NCBI GenBank assembly: GCA_012511425.1
Contig: JAAZGC010000271.1
Location: forward strand, 1-5,463
Direction: 5' to 3'
DNA length: 5,463 nucleotides
Source: Clostridiales bacterium
GTDB taxonomy: Bacteria; Bacillota; Clostridia; Oscillospirales; CAG-272
Shown here: positions 1 through 5,463 of the stretch, piece after piece
Position numbering within the stretch: the stretch's first letter is position 1
Layout: every line of letters starts with the position of its first letter
Program-made: the position numbers and the translations under genes
Notes under the pieces: generated by a model
Told to the model about the DNA's origin: nothing
Seen by the model: only the letters and a program-made list of their open reading frames with translations
Database searches by the model: none

Positions 1-438
1 AGACATGCTGCATTCTCTCGGTGCAATGATTACCGGCTTTTTGCCGTTTTCTATCAGACGGTCAAAAAGAGTATCGACTTTAAGAACCGGTTTTTCATAT
101 CTTTGTATGCCGTGTACGGAGGGCATAACTCCGGAATAGATAGTGGAAAAGCATACCGGGGTAACACTGGGCATGACGGTTCGCATCGGCAATGCCATTC
201 GGGTGTTATTGATGACTTTGGTGAATCTGTCGGTATACTTCTGGTAGAGCCATAGCGCAACAGCATCGGGGTTATAGATAAGTGCCTTGTCGATTTTTCT
301 GCCGGATCCGCAGTAATTCAGTATCATCTCATCAACCGGTTTCAGTGTTTCATCCGGGTTTGAAAGTTTCGGCGCATTAATTCCGAAAGCTTTTGAAAGT
401 GTTGGAGCAACACTTGTATTTATATATGAGTTTAGCAT
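1..438 (-). CDS. Alkaline phosphatase family protein (type I phosphodiesterase/nucleotide pyrophosphatase-like), N-terminal part
   Basis: The reading frame is open from ATG (436-438) to the left edge, giving 146 codons; the C-terminal part lies outside the window. The translation begins MLNSYINTSVAPTLSKAFGI. The fold is recognised from three elements. The first is a strand followed by an acidic residue (ALIYNPDAVALW, D58), placed where the superfamily has its first metal-binding Asp. The second is PSVTPVCFSTIYSG (residues 90-103), where T93 aligns with the nucleophilic Thr of nucleotide pyrophosphatase/phosphodiesterases. The third is PSVHGI (106-111), matching the family's PxxHGI. Family members are metal-dependent hydrolases of phosphomono- or phosphodiesters; the remaining metal-binding Asp/His residues are expected in the missing half. 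No signal peptide or membrane segment is visible, so a cytoplasmic location is inferred. The start is supported by a Shine-Dalgarno (AAGAGG, 6 nt before ATG) and a consensus promoter. Substrate cannot be named; assignment to the superfamily is fairly secure. Confidence 0.8.
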   Translation of the reverse strand, partial: MLNSYINTSVAPTLSKAFGINAPKLSNPDETLKPVDEMILNYCGSGRKIDKALIYNPDAVALWLYQKYTDRFTKVINNTRMALPMRTVMPSVTPVCFSTIYSGVMPSVHGIQRYEKPVLKVDTLFDRLIENGKKPVIIAPRECSMS

Positions 439-444
439 GACAAT

Positions 445-450
445 CCTCTT
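445..450 (-). promoter_or_regulatory. Ribosome binding site of the phosphodiesterase-like gene
   Basis: Read on the minus strand, AAGAGGA followed by TTGTC precedes the ATG at 438. The purine run is complementary to the 3' end of 16S rRNA, with normal spacing. It fixes the start of the leftward gene, which has no in-window competitor with a comparable site. Confidence 0.75.
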
Positions 451-473
451 TTCGAATATGATTTACATGTTAT

Positions 474-502
474 ATTATAACACCGGCTTTTGCCCGTGTC
501 AA
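474..502 (-). promoter_or_regulatory. Sigma-A-type promoter driving the leftward phosphodiesterase-like gene
   Basis: On the minus strand, TTGACA (502-497) and TATAAT (479-474) are separated by exactly 17 bp. Both hexamers match the housekeeping consensus perfectly. Transcription would begin near 467, leaving a leader of about 28 nt that holds the Shine-Dalgarno before ATG 438. The 17-bp spacer lies inside an imperfect inverted repeat (481-498) that could serve as an operator. Promoter activity is inferred from sequence only. Confidence 0.85.
481..498. repeat. Imperfect inverted repeat in the spacer of the leftward promoter
   Basis: CACCGGC (481-487) and GCCCGTG (492-498) are inverted copies with one mismatched position out of seven, flanking TTTT. 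The 18-bp element spans nearly the whole spacer between the -35 and -10 boxes and overlaps the -35 by two bases. It is GC-rich against AT-rich surroundings. The placement suits a repressor operator or a spacer-twisting activator site, but no known family consensus is recognised and chance is possible. Confidence 0.35.
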
Positions 503-533
503 GCAATATAAGGTAATAATTAACGGGATTCAC

Positions 534-562
534 TTGACTGTTTATTTATAATCTGGTATAAT
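534..562 (+). promoter_or_regulatory. Sigma-A-type promoter of the acyl-CoA synthetase/GH13 operon, extended -10
   Basis: TTGACT (534-539) and TATAAT (557-562) are separated by 17 bp (540-556). A TG at 554-555 one base before the -10 makes it an extended -10 promoter. Five of six -35 bases and all -10 bases match consensus. Transcription should start near 569, giving an untranslated leader of about 40 nt before ATG 610. It lies back-to-back with the leftward promoter, with 31 bp of mostly AT-rich DNA (503-533) between the two -35 boxes. Confidence 0.85.
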
Positions 563-599
563 TGACACAAGATGTTTTACTCAACAGAAGTTTATTTGC

Positions 600-604
600 A
601 GGTG
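600..604 (+). promoter_or_regulatory. Ribosome binding site that decides the start of the acyl-CoA synthetase
   Basis: AGGTG is followed by a 5-nt spacer and ATG at 610-612. This is an acceptable Shine-Dalgarno. No comparable site precedes the in-frame TTG at 562, whose upstream bases are the promoter -10 region. It is therefore the main translational evidence for ATG 610. Confidence 0.65.
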
Positions 605-609
605 TAACT

Positions 610-2379
610 ATGAATCCAGATCTTGTTTATAATGTGCCGGACATTCGTTCATTCAGAGAGATGGTTGCTTATTCTAGCGAAAAATACGGTGAACGCACAG
701 CGTTTACATACTTCACAAACCCCGGTGAAATCGCAACTGTCACATATAAAGAAACATATGCCGACATCCGCGCATTTACGGCTTACCTTAATTCAAAAGG
801 ATATACGGACTCGCATATCGGCGTATACGGAAAAAACTGCTATGAATGGGCCCTGACTTATCTTACTGTAACCTGTGGCATCGGAATAATAGTTCCTATC
901 GATAAAGAACTTAAAGTTCAGGATATTGCAGCTATTGCAGACAACTCTGAGCTTGATCTGATCATTTGTCATGACGATATAAAAGAGAATTTAGACTTGC
1001 TTTCCAACTATGTCAGCCGTATGCCTCAGATCATGCTGATGTCGGAAATTGAACCCGCATTGGCCGAGGGCAGAAAGCTGGTTTCACAGGGAGATTGCAG
1101 CTACGAAAATCATAAGGTTGATCCCGATGAGATGGCGGTAATACTTTATACTTCAGGAACTACCGGATCCCAAAAAGGGGTTATGCTGAGCCAGCATAAT
1201 ATCTGCTTTGATATCGTTGCCATGCGCAAACGTTTCCTGATCCGCCCGGAAGACCGTGTTTTATCGATTCTTCCTCTTCATCATACTTATGAATGCACTG
1301 CGGGATTCCTGACCCCGTATTATACAGGGTCTTCAATCGCTTATTGTACCAGCCTGCGTCAGATTATGAATGATTTTGCGACCTTCCGGCCTTCATATAT
1401 AGTCGCAGTCCCGCTGCTGCTCGAAAATTTCCACAGCAATATAGTAAAAAAGGTCAAGAAAACAAGACTGGGGTCTTTGCAATATAATATGGGTCTTGGC
1501 GCCTCGCAGCTTTCCAGCGCTATCGGTAAAATCCTTTTTTCACAGATACATGCTGCGTTCGGCGGGAGGCTTAAAAGAATTATATGCGGCGCTGCCGCCT
1601 TGTCTCCCGTAATATTTAACGATCTTACATCCTTTGGATTTGAAGTTTATAATGGCTACGGTTTAACAGAAACCTCACCTGTTGTTATGATGCACAACGA
1701 TTTCAGAAAACGTTATGCGGAAGATGTCGGTACTGCTCTTCACGATGTTCAGGTAAAACTGATGCGTACCGGAGATGACAGCGACAGAGAAGTTCAGCCG
1801 GGCGAAGTTGGAGAAATTGCGGTTAAGGGCAAAAATGTCATGCTCGGATATTATAAAGATCCCGAAGCTACATCAAAGATTTTGGTCGACGGCTGGTTCT
1901 ATACCGGGGACCTCGCTCGTATGAACGAACGCGGAGACTATCAGATAATGGGGCGGATAAAGAATGTCATCGTAACCAAAAACGGCAAGAAAATTTTCCC
2001 GGAAGAAATGGAAGCATTGCTCGAAAAAAATCGTTTTGTAAAAGAATCGGTTATTTTCGGAAGCGATTCCGAAGACGGAGACTCTGTTGTAACAGCCAAG
2101 ATATTCCCCGATTTCGACGAGCTTAACAAATATTTAAGACAAAATAATCCCGGTATGGCGGATGATATCGAAGCGGCGGAAAGGAACGGAGATTTTTCAG
2201 ATAAATATAAAACCTGCCTCACGCAGATATTTAAGAATGTCGTTAAAGAGGTGAACCGCGGCGTTCCGTCGTATCGTTATATTCATAAATATCACATAAG
2301 GAAAACCGAGTTTGTGAAAACCACCGCTAAAAAAATCAAACGCAATGTCGAAGAATCCGAGACGGATTATATTATTTAA
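610..2379 (+). CDS. AMP-forming acyl-CoA synthetase (long-chain fatty acid--CoA ligase-like)
   Basis: A member of the ANL adenylate-forming superfamily, 589 aa from ATG 610. It should activate a carboxylic acid, probably a long-chain fatty acid, with ATP to an acyl-adenylate and then transfer it to CoA (or possibly an acyl carrier protein). Motifs in order: the phosphate-binding loop YTSGTTGSQKGV at 180-191; LPLHHTYEC typical of long-chain ligases; NGYGLTET at 348-355; YTGD at 431-434 with the ribose-binding Asp; the hinge region GRIKN from G448 with R449; and the C-terminal TTAKKIKR, in which K575 fits the catalytic lysine of the adenylation step. All key residues are intact. There is no signal peptide or clear membrane span, so it is cytoplasmic or membrane-peripheral. 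The frame is open back to TTG 562, which would add 16 residues, but that codon overlaps the -10 box and cannot be on the transcript. First gene of a likely two-gene operon. The acyl substrate is not readable from sequence. Confidence 0.92.
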   Translation: MNPDLVYNVPDIRSFREMVAYSSEKYGERTAFTYFTNPGEIATVTYKETYADIRAFTAYLNSKGYTDSHIGVYGKNCYEWALTYLTVTCGIGIIVPIDKELKVQDIAAIADNSELDLIICHDDIKENLDLLSNYVSRMPQIMLMSEIEPALAEGRKLVSQGDCSYENHKVDPDEMAVILYTSGTTGSQKGVMLSQHNICFDIVAMRKRFLIRPEDRVLSILPLHHTYECTAGFLTPYYTGSSIAYCTSLRQIMNDFATFRPSYIVAVPLLLENFHSNIVKKVKKTRLGSLQYNMGLGASQLSSAIGKILFSQIHAAFGGRLKRIICGAAALSPVIFNDLTSFGFEVYNGYGLTETSPVVMMHNDFRKRYAEDVGTALHDVQVKLMRTGDDSDREVQPGEVGEIAVKGKNVMLGYYKDPEATSKILVDGWFYTGDLARMNERGDYQIMGRIKNVIVTKNGKKIFPEEMEALLEKNRFVKESVIFGSDSEDGDSVVTAKIFPDFDELNKYLRQNNPGMADDIEAAERNGDFSDKYKTCLTQIFKNVVKEVNRGVPSYRYIHKYHIRKTEFVKTTAKKIKRNVEESETDYII

Positions 2380-2381
2380 CG

Positions 2382-3809
2382 ATGAATGCCAAAAACAACG
2401 ACAAGAATATGCATTCGCTTGACGGAGCTGTTATATATCAGATAAATCTGAGAGCTTTTACTCCTGAAGGTACTATAAAGTCGGCAGAGAAGCTGATTCC
2501 TCATCTTTCGGAAATCGGAATTGATATTGTTTATCTTTGTCCCGTAAATACTGCGGATGATGACAGCGATATTAACGGTTTCTCGGAAAGGCAGCTGAAA
2601 AGCGGCTTCAACAATCCAAAAAATCCTTATCGAATAAAAGATTATTATTCGATTGATGAGGAATACGGAACAACGGACGACTTGGTTTCTTTTTCCGAAA
2701 CGATTCATAAATATAAGATGAAGCTGATACTGGACGCAGTTTTTTATCACTGCGGTCCGGGAGCGGTTTTCATCAAAGATCATCCGGATTATATTATGCG
2801 CAAACCGGACGGCAAACCGGATACGGGTTCGTGGCATTTTCCAAAGCTGAATTTTGAAAACCCCGAATTGAGAGAATATCTTATAGGCGCGCTTGAATAT
2901 TTCATGATTGAATGCGGTGCAGACGGATATCGCTGTGATGTGGGTGACGGAGTTCCGCTTGATTTCTGGAATGAAGCCCGCACCGCACTTGAGCAGATTG
3001 ACCCCTCTGTAATCATGATAAATGAGGGCACTAAAGCCGAGGCTGTTGAGTGCGCATTTGATGCAAATTATGATTTTGGCTGGTCTGATGCAATTCAAAA
3101 AGTTGCCAAAGGTGAAAAAGCCGCCTCTGAAATAGTTTCTTACTTCGAAGCGGAGCAAGATCGTCTTCCGGAAGGTGCGAACGTGCTCAGGGCTTATGAA
3201 AATCATGATTATGCAAACGACGCATATTATGACCGTTTGGAAAAAAAGCTTGGCAGCAGGGCGATTGAAGCGCTGAATGTGCTGAACTTTACCATCAGCG
3301 GCGTGCCTTTTGTATATAACGGCAGCGAAATTGCCGACTTCAATCGGCACAGTATATTCGGAAATCGTTTTACAACCGGCTGCTGTGTAATAGACTGGTC
3401 AAATGCTTTGACCGAAAACGGCCGACGCAGGAAAGAAGTCATTACCCGGCTTTGCAGCATGCGACATGAAATACCTGCGCTTATGAGCGGTATAACCGAA
3501 TTTATCGAAAATGACCGGCCGACAGAGGTATTGAGCTTTGTACGCGAGGCATATGAACGTGATAGTTGCGAAGACAATTGCCTCTCGGACGAATGCGGGC
3601 ATGAACACGGCGTTTGCGCCGGCTGCGGGGATATAACAGATATTGCTGCGGTTGTAATAAATCTTTCTGACAAACCTTTGACCGTAAATATCAAATCAGA
3701 CGCTGGTTTCGATTCTGTTGTCGCCCGAAGCGGGGTGTATTTTGAATACAAGGAAGAAAACCTGCGGCTGGATATACTGCCGTGGGGATATATTGTGGGC
3801 AAAATGTAA
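2382..3809 (+). CDS. GH13 alpha-amylase-family glycosyl hydrolase with a Cys/His-rich insertion
   Basis: A 475-aa protein with the GH13 (beta/alpha)8 barrel. AVIYQINLRAF (16-26) is the usual first strand. Conserved region I is LDAVFYH (117-123); region II is YRCDV with nucleophile D186; region III is INEG with acid/base E215; region IV is NHD at 274-276 with the third catalytic Asp, D276. All three catalytic acids are present, so hydrolysis or transglycosylation of alpha-glucosidic bonds is expected; the exact substrate cannot be stated. Without a signal peptide it should act in the cytoplasm, for instance on stored or imported glucan. A C-terminal beta domain follows (about 370-475). In it, residues 396-415 form a C-x3-C-x4-C-x-H-x-H-x2-C-x2-C cluster between two predicted strands, which is not a standard GH13 element. 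The start lies 2 nt after the upstream stop with no clear Shine-Dalgarno, suggesting translational coupling; ATG 2409 (residue 10) is an alternative start. Confidence 0.9.
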   Translation: MNAKNNDKNMHSLDGAVIYQINLRAFTPEGTIKSAEKLIPHLSEIGIDIVYLCPVNTADDDSDINGFSERQLKSGFNNPKNPYRIKDYYSIDEEYGTTDDLVSFSETIHKYKMKLILDAVFYHCGPGAVFIKDHPDYIMRKPDGKPDTGSWHFPKLNFENPELREYLIGALEYFMIECGADGYRCDVGDGVPLDFWNEARTALEQIDPSVIMINEGTKAEAVECAFDANYDFGWSDAIQKVAKGEKAASEIVSYFEAEQDRLPEGANVLRAYENHDYANDAYYDRLEKKLGSRAIEALNVLNFTISGVPFVYNGSEIADFNRHSIFGNRFTTGCCVIDWSNALTENGRRRKEVITRLCSMRHEIPALMSGITEFIENDRPTEVLSFVREAYERDSCEDNCLSDECGHEHGVCAGCGDITDIAAVVINLSDKPLTVNIKSDAGFDSVVARSGVYFEYKEENLRLDILPWGYIVGKM

Positions 3810-3813
3810 TAGA

Positions 3814-3840
3814 AAAAGGGAATCATCACGGTTCCCTTTT
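3814..3840. terminator. Bidirectional intrinsic terminator between convergent genes
   Basis: AAAAGGGAATC (3814-3824) pairs with GGTTCCCTTTT (3830-3840) as an 11-bp stem with one T-G wobble and a 5-nt loop (ATCAC). The A-run on one side and T-run on the other give a U-tract on whichever strand is transcribed. It sits in the 35-bp gap between the stop of the GH13 gene (3809) and the stop of the Na/Pi transporter gene (3845), so it can serve both. The U-tracts are short (4-5), so efficiency may be moderate. Confidence 0.8.
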
Positions 3841-3844
3841 ATAA

Positions 3845-5463
3845 TCAATTCAGCCGGTATTTTTCTTCAAAAAATCTGTAATCGTCGGTATATTGACCAA
3901 TCCCGGAATTACGCACTTGTGACAGATAGCTGTGTTGATTTAAAACAGAAGCCTGTATTTCTATCATACATGCCGCCATATTTGAACAGTGATCCGAGAT
4001 GCGCTCAAGATTTCCCAAAAGATCGGCTAAAATAAAGCCAAGCTCAATCGTGCATTCGCCGTTTTTCAGCCGTTCGATGTGCCGGGCTTTTATCTCTTCG
4101 CGCAGTTTATCTATAACCTGTTCGAGCGGTTCAACCCTTTTTGCCGATTTGGTATCGTTTTCGATAAATGCATTTATCGCTATGCTCAGCACTTCACGCA
4201 GCGCCTTTGTCATCACTCCGATATCGGCTCTTGCTTCATCGGAAAAGCTGAGTTCCTTGTAATTCAATTCCTGTGTTGTTTCAGCTATGTTCAAGGCATG
4301 ATCGGAAATTCGTTCAAGGTCACCGATAGTATATAAGAGTTTTGTTACAAGTTCGCTGTCATGAGAAGTTATTTCGCGAGAGGATATTTTTACTAAAAAA
4401 GTACCGATTTTATCTTCATATTCGTCTATCTTTTCCTCCCCGGCTTTAACATTGAAATATTTTATTTCGTCATAGCTGTCAAGCAGTTCAAGGGCTGCCG
4501 TCACAATTTCATGAGCCAGGCGTGCCATTTTATTTGTCATATTCTGACTTTCAATAACTGCGAAAGGCGGCGATGTCAGAAGACGGTCATCGAGAAAAAC
4601 TTCCTGTATCTCGTTTTCTTTTTTGTCTTTTACCGTTATTTCCGTAAGTCTGATAATCCATTTTGAAAACGGAAGAAGAAGCAATGTCATCGCAATATTG
4701 TACACACTGTGGAACAGAGCTATCCCGAACGGGTTGATAGTTTTATCTCCGAAAGAGCCGTCGGTTAATCTGTTAACTATATACAGCGGGGGCAGACATA
4801 TAATGGCGCTGATTATTTTTATATATGTGTGTGCAGCTGCGACCCTCTTTGCATTTACGTTGGTTCCGATTGAAGATAACATCACCGTGATGCATGTACC
4901 TATATTCTGCCCGATTATTATCGGAACAGCAGCTCCGGCCGTCAGGGTGCCGGTAACGGAAATTGCCTGAAGAATACCGATTGATGCGGCTGAACTTTGG
5001 ATAAGTGCGGTCAAAACCGTTCCGGCGGCGACTCCTAAAACAGGATTGTCGAACATTGTTAATGCGCCGGTGAACCACGGCTCTTTTGCGAGAGGTTCGA
5101 CTGCATGGCTCATTGTCGTCATCCCTGACATAAGCAAAGCAAAACCGATGACGGTTGAAGCAATGTTTTTCCTTTTGTCACTTGATGACAGCATAATTAT
5201 AATAGTGCATACCAGGGCAATAACCGGCGCAAAGGCTTCCGTTTTAAGAACCGCTAAAAATACATTTTCCGAGGTGATTCCGGTCAGCGAAAACAGCCAT
5301 GTTGTCAGAGTTGTGCCGATATTTGAGCCCATAATAATAGGTATTGTTTGAGCAAAATCAATCAAAGCCGAGTTTACAAAGCCTACCAACATAACTGTCG
5401 TTGCGGACGAGCTCTGAATGGCAATAGTAACAATTATTCCGAGCGCAACCCCTTTGAACGGAT
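3845..5463 (-). CDS. Na/phosphate cotransporter (NptA/NaPi-II type) with C-terminal PhoU-like domains, N-terminus cut off by window edge
   Basis: At least 538 codons are visible; the frame stays open to the right edge and lacks perhaps 50-60 N-terminal residues by comparison with the family. The ATG at 5392 is internal, because the signature QSSSATTV is encoded just upstream of it (QSSS at 5405-5416). A second copy, QSSA (4988-4999), lies 139 residues later. Each copy is followed by a G-x-NIGT motif (GSNIGT and GQNIGT), giving the two inverted QSS repeats that form the Na+ and phosphate site in this family. About eight hydrophobic segments lie in the first half. After about 4650 the protein becomes hydrophilic and helical, with two PhoU-like units each carrying LERISDH (near 4296-4322 and 3982-4013), the acidic/His motif associated with metal binding in PhoU. 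Expected role: sodium-driven phosphate uptake at the inner membrane, with the PhoU part sensing or regulating. Transcribed convergently to the GH13 gene; its promoter is outside the window. Confidence 0.92.
   Translation of the reverse strand, partial: PFKGVALGIIVTIAIQSSSATTVMLVGFVNSALIDFAQTIPIIMGSNIGTTLTTWLFSLTGITSENVFLAVLKTEAFAPVIALVCTIIIMLSSSDKRKNIASTVIGFALLMSGMTTMSHAVEPLAKEPWFTGALTMFDNPVLGVAAGTVLTALIQSSAASIGILQAISVTGTLTAGAAVPIIIGQNIGTCITVMLSSIGTNVNAKRVAAAHTYIKIISAIICLPPLYIVNRLTDGSFGDKTINPFGIALFHSVYNIAMTLLLLPFSKWIIRLTEITVKDKKENEIQEVFLDDRLLTSPPFAVIESQNMTNKMARLAHEIVTAALELLDSYDEIKYFNVKAGEEKIDEYEDKIGTFLVKISSREITSHDSELVTKLLYTIGDLERISDHALNIAETTQELNYKELSFSDEARADIGVMTKALREVLSIAINAFIENDTKSAKRVEPLEQVIDKLREEIKARHIERLKNGECTIELGFILADLLGNLERISDHCSNMAACMIEIQASVLNQHSYLSQVRNSGIGQYTDDYRFFEEKYRLN

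Noticed and set aside
54..266. A 70-codon minus-strand frame inside the phosphodiesterase-like gene
   Set aside because: It is out of frame with the 146-codon partial gene that has motifs, a Shine-Dalgarno and a promoter; it is a shadow.
503..533. AT-rich stretch between the two -35 boxes as a defined operator or UP element
   Set aside because: It contains GGTAATAATTAAC, but the symmetry is poor and AT-rich DNA is expected upstream of promoters, so I do not list it as a feature.
562..567. TTGACA on the plus strand as a second -35 box
   Set aside because: The bases 16-18 bp downstream (near 585-590, CAGAAG) do not resemble a -10 box, and the hexamer overlaps the better TATAAT at 557-562.
2376..3350. 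A 324-codon open frame on the minus strand, antisense to the GH13 gene
   Set aside because: It lies wholly opposite a gene with all GH13 catalytic motifs. Its translation is rich in Ile, Phe, Arg and Asn with no recognisable domain, and no promoter or Shine-Dalgarno stands out. It is best read as a coding shadow.
3227..3829. A 200-codon minus-strand open frame across the end of the GH13 gene and the terminator
   Set aside because: It crosses the intrinsic terminator hairpin and overlaps the confirmed GH13 frame; its composition is low-complexity Ser/Phe with no domain.
4623..5351. Plus-strand open frames of about 100 codons opposite the Na/Pi transporter
   Set aside because: They are hydrophobic mirror images of the membrane segments of the real gene, without initiation signals or recognisable domains.

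Overview
The window looks like chromosomal DNA of a low-to-mid GC Gram-positive bacterium, most likely an anaerobic member of the Clostridia (Oscillospirales-like). This rests on the AT-leaning third codon positions, near-consensus sigma-A promoters, a purine-rich Shine-Dalgarno, and the style of the proteins. Taxonomy is an inference; no marker gene is present.

Layout. (1) 1-438, minus strand: the first 146 codons of an alkaline-phosphatase-superfamily (type I phosphodiesterase/nucleotide pyrophosphatase-like) protein that runs off the left edge. (2) 439-609: a compact divergent control region with two back-to-back sigma-A promoters, each with a 17-bp spacer; one drives the leftward phosphodiesterase gene and the other the rightward pair. 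(3) 610-2379, plus: an AMP-forming acyl-CoA synthetase. Its start should be ATG 610, because the longest open frame (TTG 562) begins inside the promoter -10 box. (4) 2382-3809, plus: a cytoplasmic GH13 alpha-amylase-family enzyme, two bases downstream of the synthetase and probably co-transcribed with it. It carries an unusual Cys/His cluster in its C-terminal domain. (5) 3814-3840: a hairpin that can terminate transcription on both strands. (6) 3845-5463, minus: a Na/phosphate cotransporter with PhoU-like C-terminal domains, converging on the GH13 gene and cut off at its N-terminus by the right edge.

How the genes relate. The acyl-CoA synthetase and GH13 enzyme form a two-gene operon mixing fatty-acid activation with alpha-glucan chemistry; the sequence does not show a shared pathway. 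The phosphodiesterase and the Na/Pi transporter both have a phosphate theme but sit in separate transcription units. I see no mobile element, CRISPR array, tRNA or rRNA. I found no convincing new multi-gene system. The points most worth following up are the Cys/His insertion in the GH13 enzyme, the architecture of the divergent promoter region, and the start-site correction.
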